A stretch of DNA of 64,000 nucleotides from Hsuehochloa calcarea (Eukaryota > Streptophyta > Magnoliopsida > Poales > Poaceae). Below the pieces are notes generated by a model. The model searched no databases, had not been told where the DNA came from, and saw only the letters and a program-made list of their open reading frames with translations. Location of the stretch: positions 23,350,177 through 23,414,176 of the forward strand of contig CM070596.1 in NCBI GenBank assembly GCA_036346395.1. The letters run 5' to 3'. Both the position numbers and the translations under genes were made by a program. Positions 46,975 to 56,774 of this stretch are shown here, in pieces (within the stretch, counting starts at the first letter, position 1; every line of letters starts with the position of its first letter).

Positions 46975-48598
46975 TTGCGATCCATTTGAACCCTGTCCTC
47001 CTACTAAGGAATCTAATGTTAAATATGTTACGACACGTTGGGCCCGCACTTCATGGGTATCTCATAGGCCGAGCTAGATGTTGTCCCTGTATTTTAATTA
47101 AGATGCATAGCTCGTACGTATGCATGTATCCATGCACCAGTACTTGACTTAGAGAGGGATATATAGCTGCTATGTACGCATATATACATGCATTGATGAG
47201 GTATTGCAATGAAAAGGAGGTATGACGTCGTGGGATCAACAGTCCCTATCATCAACAACTTCAACATTAATTATGATGTTAACACTGGTGGTGACTGGTA
47301 CATGGACTCGGTTGCTTCTATGGAAATCGCTTAATGAAATGATTTTGGTAGTTCTCCTGCCATTCGTTTAGAAAAGAAAAGAAAAAATGAAATGCAAGAT
47401 TCACTTGATTTCTTCTTATAATCACACAGTGAAGCCCTAACTTCATGTTCATCCCAAAGTAATCCAGCAATCTTGCTCAAGAGCATAGGGAACTCACAAT
47501 AGATAATAAGCTCAATATTTCCATGCTTATGGCATGGCATGTGGCGGTTCAGATGCAGTTGCTGAACATCGTCGTTGCCATTATAAGAACTGTATCTATA
47601 CTTCGCCCATGCACCTGTCAAGCCTCGTGTTACTGGCACCGTCGGTAGACAGCCACGAGTCTTTGTATATATGGAAGCCCCTGGATGATGCGCTTGTACG
47701 TACTTGGCCCAATTGACACCAGACAGCTTTCATGATGTGGTGATAAAACAACATCAAGGCGTCAAAGAAAAGAGGAATTAGGAATCCATGGTTGTAACTT
47801 TGACTTTGACGGGTAGATAGATATAATCATTTATTTACATCTTTGATACAATCATAATTCTGTTATAAAGTAATAGTTGTTCAATAGGGTGAGCAGTAGA
47901 TACACACATTGTTTTACTGATAGGGACACGGATAGATGCTTCAACTGTAAATGCAAATATATTTGTTTTTCCTTCAGGGACACAAGTAGATAGTACAACT
48001 ACAAATGCAAATCCATGATAACAAGGAAGTGGTCAAATAACTAGTATAGTACGACAATATGCCAATAAATAGTCACATACAAGGAAATCAATTTCAATGC
48101 AGTTTATTGTTTGCAGTACTAAATCACGTAGCTACCAAACTGCTAGTTATGTCATACCATTGGTTTGTTATTGAATTATGACACAGAGAAGTGCCTTTTG
48201 TAGCAATAAAGACGCACCTTTGACACCGTTAAATATTGTTTTCCCACCTTTGAGGGCTTTCGGGGTTTTCTCCCTGTGCATCAATAGGGAATCTAGGGTC
48301 CCTTTCTCTCCATTGTCTAGTTTGTAGCTAAAATTGGATCTAGAACATAACAGGAGGGTACAGGATGGCACGTAGTCGTGGCAAGAGGAGATGAGAGGAC
48401 ATTGTCCCTTGGCACCGAAACAACTTGTTCACCTAAATGCATGAGCTGCCCATCTCGCTGGTTACGTGGGTTCGTGGCTGTTCAGGTGGGCGTGGTGAAC
48501 CGTGAACGAAATGGTAGGGGTGTGTTAGGCTCAACGTAATAGGTAGGGTTCTCTTCAGGGCACGCGCACACGGCAATACCCTCGGCCGATGCACCAAT
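46975..48598. other. Intergenic, no gene seen
   Basis: Low coding potential. A short repeat of a GGGACAC / GTAGAT phrase is at 47930-47990. The open frames are short and without domains. Confidence 0.5.
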
Positions 48599-48800
48599 AC
48601 TCCCTCGGTTATTGTCTATCCGATGATTTTGAACTACTCACAGTCTTCGAGATGTTTACTTAGACCAGTACTTTTTATAAGTTTGTATTGAAATGCTCTA
48701 ATAAAATCATTTGTTATGAAATATATTTAACTGCAAATTTAGTAATATATGTCTTATATAGCCAATCCAGATAATTGCAAATTTAGTAGAAAGTTTGACA
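48599..48800. mobile_element. Possible Stowaway-like MITE remnant
   Basis: It begins TACTCCCTCGGTT, similar to the Stowaway end with a TA target, and is AT-rich with a TGACAGTGCA-like inner motif. The matching right terminal repeat is not found, so this is only a suggestion. Confidence 0.3.
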
Positions 48801-49014
48801 GTGCAGATTCAAGGACGTCCTAGATTATTAAATTGAATTAACTAATATTTCTTACATTATCGTTGTTGTATAGTTGAATTAACAAGGGATGTAAGGGTTT
48901 CCTCATGTAGTTAAATATCGTGCCACCCCGTATTTTTAATCGAGAACCAAAAATAAGCCAATGATATGGTCCATTCCCGAAACTAAATCAAATGCATAAA
49001 TCTGTTAGGATTTA

Positions 49015-49047
49015 GTTGGCGTGCGCCAGGCCCGGACTGTAGGGCAA
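49015..49047 (-). repeat. Truncated U2 snRNA 3' end copy
   Basis: 33 bp matching 49111-49143, the 3' stem-loop end of the U2 gene plus its border, with about six mismatches. It lies 96 bp downstream of the gene on the same strand. Confidence 0.7.
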
Positions 49048-49094
49048 ACCTTTTTAATAATAGGTCGGTCAAATTTCGTCAGATTAGGTCAAAT

Positions 49095-49110
49095 GTTCAA
49101 ACTAGCTTTG
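49095..49110 (-). terminator. U-snRNA 3' box
   Basis: On the minus strand, immediately after U2, CAAAGCTAGTTTGAAC fits the plant 3' box CA-N(3-10)-AGTNNAA with one mismatch (AGTTTGA). This element directs 3' end formation of plant snRNAs. Confidence 0.65.
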
Positions 49111-49113
49111 GTT

Positions 49114-49308
49114 GGGGTGCGCCAAGCCCGGGCTATAGTGCAACGCCCGAGCGACACGCGAGGACCCCAGTGGCAAGCCACTGTGGTGGGCCCTCTCCCA
49201 CAAAAAATAAATTTAATATCGTAGTGAACACATGGCCCACATATCAGATATTAAACTGATAAGAACAGATACTACACTTGATCTTAGCCAAAAGGCCGAG
49301 AAAGGTAT
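49114..49308 (-). ncRNA. U2: U2 spliceosomal snRNA
   Basis: The minus strand reads ATACCTTTCTCGGCCTTTTG from 49308, followed by GGCTAAGATCAAGTGTAGTA. This includes the branch-point-recognition GUAGUA and the conserved 5' domain without visible change. The Sm site AATTTATTTTTTG, stem-loop III and the 3' stem-loop GCCCGGGCTTGGCGCACCCC follow. The length, about 195 nt, equals the usual plant U2. The IIb stem differs from the common form: GUGGGC pairs with GUUCAC through G-U pairs, so the helix is kept. U2 base-pairs with the branch site and U6 in the spliceosome. Promoter and 3' box are both present, so it is probably functional. It lies in the block that splits the 3' LTR of element G. Confidence 0.93.
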
Positions 49309-49333
49309 GAAGTAGAACGGAGCCCTGCCTCCC

Positions 49334-49343
49334 CCTTTTATTT
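49334..49343 (-). promoter_or_regulatory. TATA box of U2
   Basis: AAATAAAAGG on the minus strand, centred about 30 bp upstream of the U2 start. Confidence 0.75.
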
Positions 49344-49375
49344 CTCGCTCTACCGACTGCGCTGCCGTGAACCAG

Positions 49376-49386
49376 CGAGGTGGTAT
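49376..49386 (-). promoter_or_regulatory. Upstream sequence element (USE) of U2
   Basis: ATACCACCTCG on the minus strand matches 9 of 11 positions of the plant USE RTCCCACATCG. About 32 bp lie between it and the TATA box, the spacing of Pol II-type snRNA genes (Pol III types are about 10 bp closer). Confidence 0.75.
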
Positions 49387-49444
49387 TATTCGAACGAAGC
49401 GGAGTCCTCGGCAACCTCCGTTGCCGCTGCTGTTTCCTACCGCT

Positions 49445-49450
49445 TGGGCC
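49445..49450 (-). promoter_or_regulatory. Monocot-specific promoter element of U2
   Basis: GGCCCA on the minus strand fits the RGCCCR element found upstream of the USE in monocot snRNA genes. It is a short motif and could occur by chance. Confidence 0.5.
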
Positions 49451-51690
49451 GTGGTGTTTGAATCTTCTCGATGGACCAATAGCGGATAGGCCGGACCAGT
49501 ATACGGCTTCTTTTTTTCTTATTACTCCCTCTCTCTGGCACGTGGGGACCATTAGAGCAAACCTTTTTTCTCTGTCTTATGCACACAAATTATCTTTTTT
49601 ATGACATAACCTAATCATTAATCTCTATGGATTTTTTTTTCATGATTACAGAAATAGTCCCGATGAATAAAATAGATCCTTGGAGACTTTGCACATAATC
49701 CTGATGATTGGTTCATAGAACATATATAATAGAATGCTTCAATTTCTTCCTCTCCTTTGTTTCTCTTTGCACATATTTTCTACTTGGCAGATATAGCAGT
49801 TTGGCTTGTCATATCTCGTGCATTCTTGTCTGCTCATGCAAAAAGGCATGATAAATTGTTCTGTAATTGCCTTTACATGTTAACTCTGAGAAATAGCTTA
49901 AAATAATTGAAACATACATGTTCACCTCTTTCAGTCATTGAAATATACATGTTCACCTCTCTCAGTCTCTGATGACTAGATTGAAAACCAGACTTTCAGT
50001 CATTAATGTTCTTTCTGTTCCATAGTAGCTGAACTGTGACGAGTAAATTTAGCGAATAGTGATATTGGATTAACTTAAGCATAACCATAGTTCGTGTTTG
50101 CTTCTGGAGTTCGTAACGGACTAATGTTCATAAAATCAAGTACTGATGTATGGCTAGATCATTAGCAGAATATTGTATATTTTTACAAGTATCTAGTCGT
50201 ATGCAGAGAAGAAGAAAAATGTTTTATGCTGTACCAAGGGGGATTTTTTTTTTTTTTTGCTTTCAGAACTTTTATGTAAAATAACCAATTTTTATCCTAG
50301 TAGAACATGAAGTCTGGATGTGCAGCAAGAAGGAAGAGAAAATTGATGAGATGGATGTGCAAGTCTGGATGTGCAGCTAGTTGTACACACTATTCTTGAT
50401 CGCCGAACGATGAGATGGTAGGTACGTATATCATACATGCACTGCACGCTAGCTGTTTTGGTGTGCAACTATCTCTCGATTGTAGCTCGGTTCATCAAAT
50501 GAATCGTTCCCGTCGCCATTGGCCAAATGCATGCGCCAGTATTTAACTTCATTCTACCAACTAAACACAAACATAACTTATAGGAGAAACGCAGAATGTG
50601 TTATAAACTTTAGAAAATGTTCGCATGCAAAAAAACTTGTGCAAAAATACGAAATGACAAATGAATTGAAACAGCTCAACTCAAAATATCATGACACATT
50701 CACCGGCTAATATGCTTAGTCCCAAGGATGCGACCTGAATGCGATTTTCATCTATTCTTGTTTGGAACGTATGGAAGGAACGGAAACAAGAGTGCCACGT
50801 CACTACACTTCTTCTGAGTTCTGACCGTCCGATTTCCCATCGAACGGATATGAACACTACTTGCGTAGTACTTTATAGAGTCTTAAAACTCTAGAATGTA
50901 CCGCAAACTTGAAACTTGTAAACAACACTCTTCCAATCATTTTGATGCCACAAGATATCTCGTAAATTAAAACATGTAATAAAATTTGTGCAACAACGAC
51001 TTGGGCTGAATTATGGTTTTACTTTTTTGTAACTAAACTATTGTTGTTAGATTTGTAGACTCTGGGCTGGGCCGTATTCACAAAAGAGGGAATTATAGGT
51101 CGGGATCAATAGCTGCAATGTCTTGCTACAACAAAATTGCTATAGTAATATTTTTGATGTTGTTGTATTATTTAGTACAGTATCGATAATACACAGTAAT
51201 ACGGAGGATTCGAATCCCCCACCACCTTCCTCTCCTCTCCCGCCACGCCGTCGCTTAATTTCTTCCTCCGTCGCAGCAGCGACCGACAACTGAGTCGGCA
51301 ACGAAGGACACTGCCCCCTCTCGTCTCACTCCTCAAATCCCTCCCCTCTCTCGTCACCCGCCACCAATTCTGACAAATCCAGTTTTTACTCGCCCTATTT
51401 GAACTACAGTGTATTATGAAAACATTTAGGTGTCATCCGGAACTCGAGAATTTCCTCCGATTTAACACAAATTAAATCGTTTCGTGCAAATTTCCTGTGA
51501 AATTCATGCGGTCCAAACAACCGGCCCTCTTTGTAGGCCACTCCGCAGTCCGGCCGGACGAACCATCTCTACCAACTACTTAGGTTCCCGCCAGGTGGGA
51601 CCCACTCGTCTGTCACACGACGCGAGTCGAGAAACGGACGGGCACGGCGGAGGAGCCCGAGACGAAGCGAGCAGGCGCGGCGGCGGCGGC
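49451..51690. other. Intergenic region between U2 and the microprotein gene
   Basis: No supported gene. It contains a 31-bp tandem duplication (49906-49936, 49937-49967), homopolymers, and a GC-rich minus-strand frame at 51172-51357 without a domain. The right part, from about 51480, is the probable promoter and 5' UTR of the gene at 51691. Confidence 0.5.
49906..49967. repeat. 31-bp tandem duplication
   Basis: Two copies of ATTGAAACATACATGTTCAC followed by CTCTTTCAGTC, with two mismatches. Confidence 0.8.
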
Positions 51691-51997
51691 ATGGGGCTTG
51701 GGGGCCGAGGTGTAGTGGGCGAGAGGTGGTCGCAGCGTGTCCTCTGGATCTGCGCCATCGGTAGCGCCGTGAGTAAGCACCCGACCAGAAAGAACCATAG
51801 ACCCTAGTGTTCTCTTCCGTTCCGTCTTCGTCTCCACTGATTTGGTTTCGTGCCGCGATTTGATCTGATGATGTTGCTTCCCAGGCCTGTACTTCGTGGC
51901 GGTGGAGAGGCAGGCGCAGAACCGGGCGCGGGCGGTGGCCGAGGGCCTCAAGACCCTCGACGGCGCAGGCGGCAGCGGCGCCGGAGAGGACGTGTGA
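51691..51997 (+). CDS. Two-exon gene for a 64-residue single-pass membrane microprotein
   Basis: Exon 1 is 51691-51772 and exon 2 is 51885-51997, separated by a 112-bp intron (GTAAGC at the donor, TTGCTTCCCAG at the acceptor, phase 1). The start ATG has a favourable GCGGCATGG context after a GGC run. The joined frame gives MGLGGRGVVGERWSQRVLWI, then a hydrophobic stretch through CAIGSAVSLYFVAV (residues about 18-35), followed by a basic/charged helix ERQAQNRARAVAEGLKTLDG and a Gly/acidic tail ending GEDV. One transmembrane segment with a short N-terminus is expected. I do not recognise a named family. The open spliced frame, Kozak context and clean splice sites support a gene; transcription is not shown. 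The neighbour 2.4 kb to the left is U2 on the other strand. The gene lies within the block that splits a retrotransposon LTR. An alternative donor (GTGAGT, 51769) would put exon 2 in a poor frame. Confidence 0.7.
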
Positions 51998-53952
51998 TTT
52001 GCCTCACCGTGGTGAACGCTTGTGTAGAGTGGGTCTCTTTGTTTGAAGCGTTAAACGAGCTAGATTTTCTTATCTGCTTCTTGTTCACAAAATTTTTACA
52101 ATAATGTACCACTAATTGGCACCCTGCCTGCGCGCGATATCTGAATGAATGTTTATTTGCAATCTTGGGAGCAAGACATGAGTATCTTTTTTCCTTGAAA
52201 TGTGAGTTGGAAAAATTGAGATGTTCTGTGAAGTAATCAACCCCTCCCCCCTCCCCCGCACTCGCTTGTTAGGTTGCAGCTTAATAGTCAGAGCAGTGTG
52301 CAGTTCTTTCCTGAACATTTTTTCCTCGTGTATTCCTAGGAAGCGACATCATCAGTGGAATACGCGAGCAAAGCGGGGAAAAAAATTGTTTAGGTAATTC
52401 TTAGAGATAGGCTTCAGTTCTGTACTTATCATGTTGTGAGACTGTTTTATCTAAAACGACTTACTATCTTTTAGGAAAATTGTTTTCCTCAGTAAGTAGG
52501 ACAGGAGTTGAATAGGTGAATTAGGACGGACAACTAAAAAAGAGCATAATCATCTCAGTGACTACTTGGTCCTGTTCCTGCCTAATACTTGTTGCATTTC
52601 ATTCATGTATCGTGTTTGTTGTTATTTATAAACCTTGAAGTTTTTTTTATTGGTGCGTATGCTAATTCTGAACTTAATCGGCGCTCAGCCAGAGCGTCGA
52701 AAACTAACGAGATCGATTCAACATGGAAAAGTCCTCCCTATCCATCATAAGTAGATTGCCAGCAATTTTCCTCCCCTTCCCTGCTTCCACTTAACCCATT
52801 TTAAACAATTAGGTTGGGGCATAAGTGAGTAGCAATCTGTGTAAGCTAATAGGTAAGGTTTGCATACATGCATTTCCTGTGTGCATTTTAGAGTTCAAAC
52901 AAGGTGAGAATCCAATAATCATGTGCCAAGTGTAATAGCGCCTCTCCTTTTATCTGCTCAAAGCGGACCATCCCAATTTTACATTTGGTGACATTTTCAC
53001 CCCTAAATGTTTATAGGAGTTCCATGTGGTATTTGACCCGAGTTGTGCTAATTTTCTCGAGATATCCTGTATCTATAATTTTAAATCTGTTGGAATGCTT
53101 CACATGAATGAGATGTCACACGCTTGCAAAAATACTTCCTAGTTCTACTACTGTGCACAATCATTTTCGACATTCATACGGCGGTTCTAAATGCCATATG
53201 CTTTCTTGAGGAAAATCAAGAGAGCAACACATGTTGAAGATATGCATAGTGAAGCTTTGGTTAAGCTCATATAGTCATATTGGTTCCAGTCCTTTGCAGT
53301 CAAAAGAGTCCATCTACTTTAAGAATAAGTTCCTCACAGACATTAATATGGTTAGTGCGCCGTGGATCTATTGATTTATGTGATGTGCATGGGGTGGTAA
53401 TTCTCTAATTTGTTGACCTCTCCACAAGTTTAGGGAACAATGGCATCTATGGCTTTCACCACTTCACTGGCTAGAATTGGGTTTCTAATCACTTCAATTG
53501 CTCTGTGCCTCTCGCCTTCTCTTTTGTACAAAACCAAAATTTCTGCTTGCTATCCTCTTGACAAAAATAGTAGATTTGGGCATAATCCGGAAGATGGGAC
53601 TCATTAAGTCATTTTAGCATATGAATTGCTTATGTTTCTTGTGCTTGTGCATAATGAAAGACTCAAGGATTTCATAAGGCAAAAAACACTGCTTGACCTT
53701 GACTGGAATTACTCAACATGCTCTCATCCATTGTTCCATCTAACAAAAATATATCTATAACCATGTGATTCTACAAGGAGTAAAACAATCATGGGGTGTT
53801 ACATCTGAATAGGTGGGTGTTAATAGTTTCTGACACATAGCTATGGGACTAAGTCTAGTCAGATGATAAAGCCGACGTTCTTCTCTTTCCTACTCAGACG
53901 TATTCATATGAGCAAGAACTAATATCCCTCAACATATATTAGTTTAACCATT

Positions 53953-54003
<51 letters not shown>

Positions 54004-55406
54004 TTTATTTCTATTCAGACACCAGATTTTCACCCCACGATAGCAAATTGCAGTGCTGTGTACCATGTACCATCAGCAGGACTCAAAAACCAGATGCGTT
54101 TGGTATTTTAGTATTATACTCAAATTACGATTGGTTGGTGGGTTAGTGGATCTACTGAGAAAATGTAATAGCACCTCACTCCTGAAAGGTACATTATTTT
54201 GACACCTTAGCTTTTTCCTGTGAACTTTCTGGGAAGATTAGACACAGCATGTATCTAAGTGATTGAGTTTGGATTGTGTTGAAATCAAACAAATCTTGGA
54301 GGATTTTAATGGCTGTACACCATTGACCAAAGAGAAGCCATATAGATGGCTGGGGACAAGGTAAAGTATGATTTATGTAATCTAGTAAAGTTAGATATGC
54401 AGTTATCTTGTTGATTCTGCTTTTACTATACCAAGAGTAATACAAAAGAAAGCAATGAGACTTGGTAATTACGAACGTGGCATGATTATAAAGCAATTGC
54501 TGTTACTAATATTACCTGGTTCTTTTAATTGTACTCTGATCCTCTTATCTATCCACAAAATGCATAGGAATTTCATGTAGCACTTTTGCTTTATTAACGA
54601 CTGTGCTAAGACTTGGAACACTTATTGCCTTTTGCTTTATGGGCCCTTTCTTTGATGCCTCCATGTTTAGCATTTTCTTAACAGCAAGTGTCAACTTAAA
54701 TATATGCTATATTGTAGACCTAATGATCAATTAGGTGCCCACTTCTACTAGGTATGAAAGCTCGAAAATGTGAGGAATCTTCCATGCACAGAGCCCACTA
54801 ATGAATGGGGGTTGCAGGATTGTGATGCAAGAACCCATCATTCTTCTCCTTTGATCCATAATCTTGAAAAGCACTTTTTTATCACAAGATGCTGGTGTAT
54901 TCTACGCTGCGTCAATTTCCTGAGTTTGATTGACTATTAATAACCTGACATGTATGTGTCTGATCCAAAGTGTTAGTTTGATCATATTGCTTTTATGCCT
55001 TTTTTTATATCCTTGTCATGATCTTAGTCTTGTAAGTTGTATCTGACACAATTCCATTGATTTACAAAAGAAAACGTACTTTAGAATTTAGATTGAAAGA
55101 AGTTCTGCATCTGTTTCTGGACCCAAATTCACCTTAGTTAGTGTATTTTTCATTAGTCACATAATGACAATATGCCTTCTAATAAAATCCATTATGATGG
55201 TCGTTATGAGCACTCCAGCCTTCCAGATGCTGTTAGTGCTTTTCTTTTCCAGCATTTCCCTTTTTTCCCTCCTCACTACTGAACCTCACAAAGTTAAATG
55301 TCGCAATCAGCTTGCAGAGCATCTTGAGCATGATCTTTCCTTGCCTTGGGCCACAAAATAATCCCCCATTAAAACTGTTAACTTTTTTTATAAACTATCC
55401 CTAAGG
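51998..55406. other. 3' UTR and long intergenic stretch
   Basis: No further coding region is supported. The first few hundred bases may be the 3' UTR of the gene at 51691. The rest is AT-rich with a long TA microsatellite. The stretch ends at the resumption of the element G LTR at 55407. Confidence 0.5.
53955..54001. repeat. (TA)n microsatellite
   Basis: About 23 TA units in an uninterrupted run. Confidence 0.95.
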
Positions 55407-56769
55407 TTGAATTTTGATGTACCAAATAAAAGTTATGAATTTCCCAAGTCAGTAGTACCGAAGATGACAAAACGGTCTTTGGAATTAAAAACTAAGGCTT
55501 AGATGGGGTAATTTGATCTTTCGGTCACCTGAGAAGTTGTACATATTATAGTGTATATTCTAGGAAAATTAGATTCATAACTTTTGGAGTTTTGACAATT
55601 TGGGAGTGTATCGGCTAAGTCTCGTGTTGCGATTAAGAGCGATTGATTTTATTTTATTCTATTACTATATTGTGTACTTTTGAATGATATATTTAGTATA
55701 CTTTACGGTTTCCAGGTGGTGGTGAGCACTGGGGGTTAGAGTCTTTTCGTCGTCATCCGTCTCTCGGTTAAGACAAGTACATGGTAGAGTGGTGAGCAAT
55801 GAGTTGTTCGTCATGATCATTGATATTACTTATCATGCTATTTATTATGTTTTCGTTAAGCTTATTTTTATACGTGATATTGATTACTTTGAGTGAATGA
55901 GATTATGATATTGAGTTAACGAGAATGAGATATTGAGTTAATGAGATGAATTATGTTGATGAATAATTAAAGATGTTGCATCATTTACATTCACCATAAC
56001 AGGAGTTGCACGAGCCAGGTCGGTGAGAAAGTCATGTAACTATTCTGGTGAGGTTGGTGAGAAAGATACATGACTAGTCCGGAGTGCTGTAGATAAAATC
56101 CTAATTCGGTGGGGACTTCACGGGAGTGAAGGATAGAGTGTGTCATCGACGGGTAAACACTCTGCTATACCGGTATTAGCTGATGAGTTGCATATGAGCA
56201 TGTTGGTGCATTCACATATATGAGTAAATTGTTAAATTGTGCAACCGTATCTATATGAAATATGTTTTGTTTGTTTGAATATGAGAATAGCATTAAATAG
56301 ATGGATGATGATGATAACTTTGATTATGGTTGATAAACGATTGTTTATAGCTTTATTATGTATTTACTAAGTCTTTGACTCATTTTTGCTCTATTGTTAT
56401 TTTTTAGGTGACCTTTGATGACGTTTGACTCGAGAAGGGCTAGCGCACTTGGAATCATACACTACACCCAATTAGTTGATTTATTGGACATGAGAAACTT
56501 TTAGTATAATATGATGATTTATACCTAGGATATGATGGTATTGAATGACCTTAGATGTTTGGTTTGCGTTAATCTTAGCTTATTACCTTGTTATGCTCCT
56601 AGGACTAAATTATCTATGATTGTCATAGTATTATGCTTGTGTTATTGTGACCCGTGAATGGGTTTTATCGTTGATATGCTTGCTGTAATTTTATAGTAAG
56701 TTGATGTAAATTAAATGGTGAGAGTCGTTTAGTGGCATTCTAGGCTCAGTGTTAGGCTGGGATGTTACA
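55407..56769 (+). repeat. 3' LTR of element G, right part
   Basis: It aligns with 26325-27319 and 30746-31161 of the 5' LTR and ends GGGATGTTACA. It contains the empty target site of element D at 56350-56354. Confidence 0.85.
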
Positions 56770-56774
56770 GACAC
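56770..56774. repeat. Right target-site duplication GACAC
   Basis: Directly follows the LTR end, identical to 25307-25311. Confidence 0.75.

Larger units (their letters stand above)
25312..56769 (+). mobile_element. Large nested Ty3/gypsy element (family G)
   Basis: It comprises a 5' LTR (25312-31161, interrupted), a primer-binding-site-like TTGGTATCAAAGTGAG after it, an internal region to 43086 with two solo LTRs inserted, a polypurine tract, and a 3' LTR (43087-56769, interrupted by 11.3 kb). Without insertions the LTRs are about 2.42 and 2.37 kb. The perfect 5-bp TSD at the outer ends supports a single original insertion. The pol region is heavily decayed. Confidence 0.75.

Noticed and set aside
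44090..55412. Helitron or Pack-MULE explanation for the gene-bearing block
   Set aside because: No 5' TC, no 3' CTRR with hairpin inserted between A and T, no terminal inverted repeats, and no 9-bp duplication. The left edge is inside a copia ORF.
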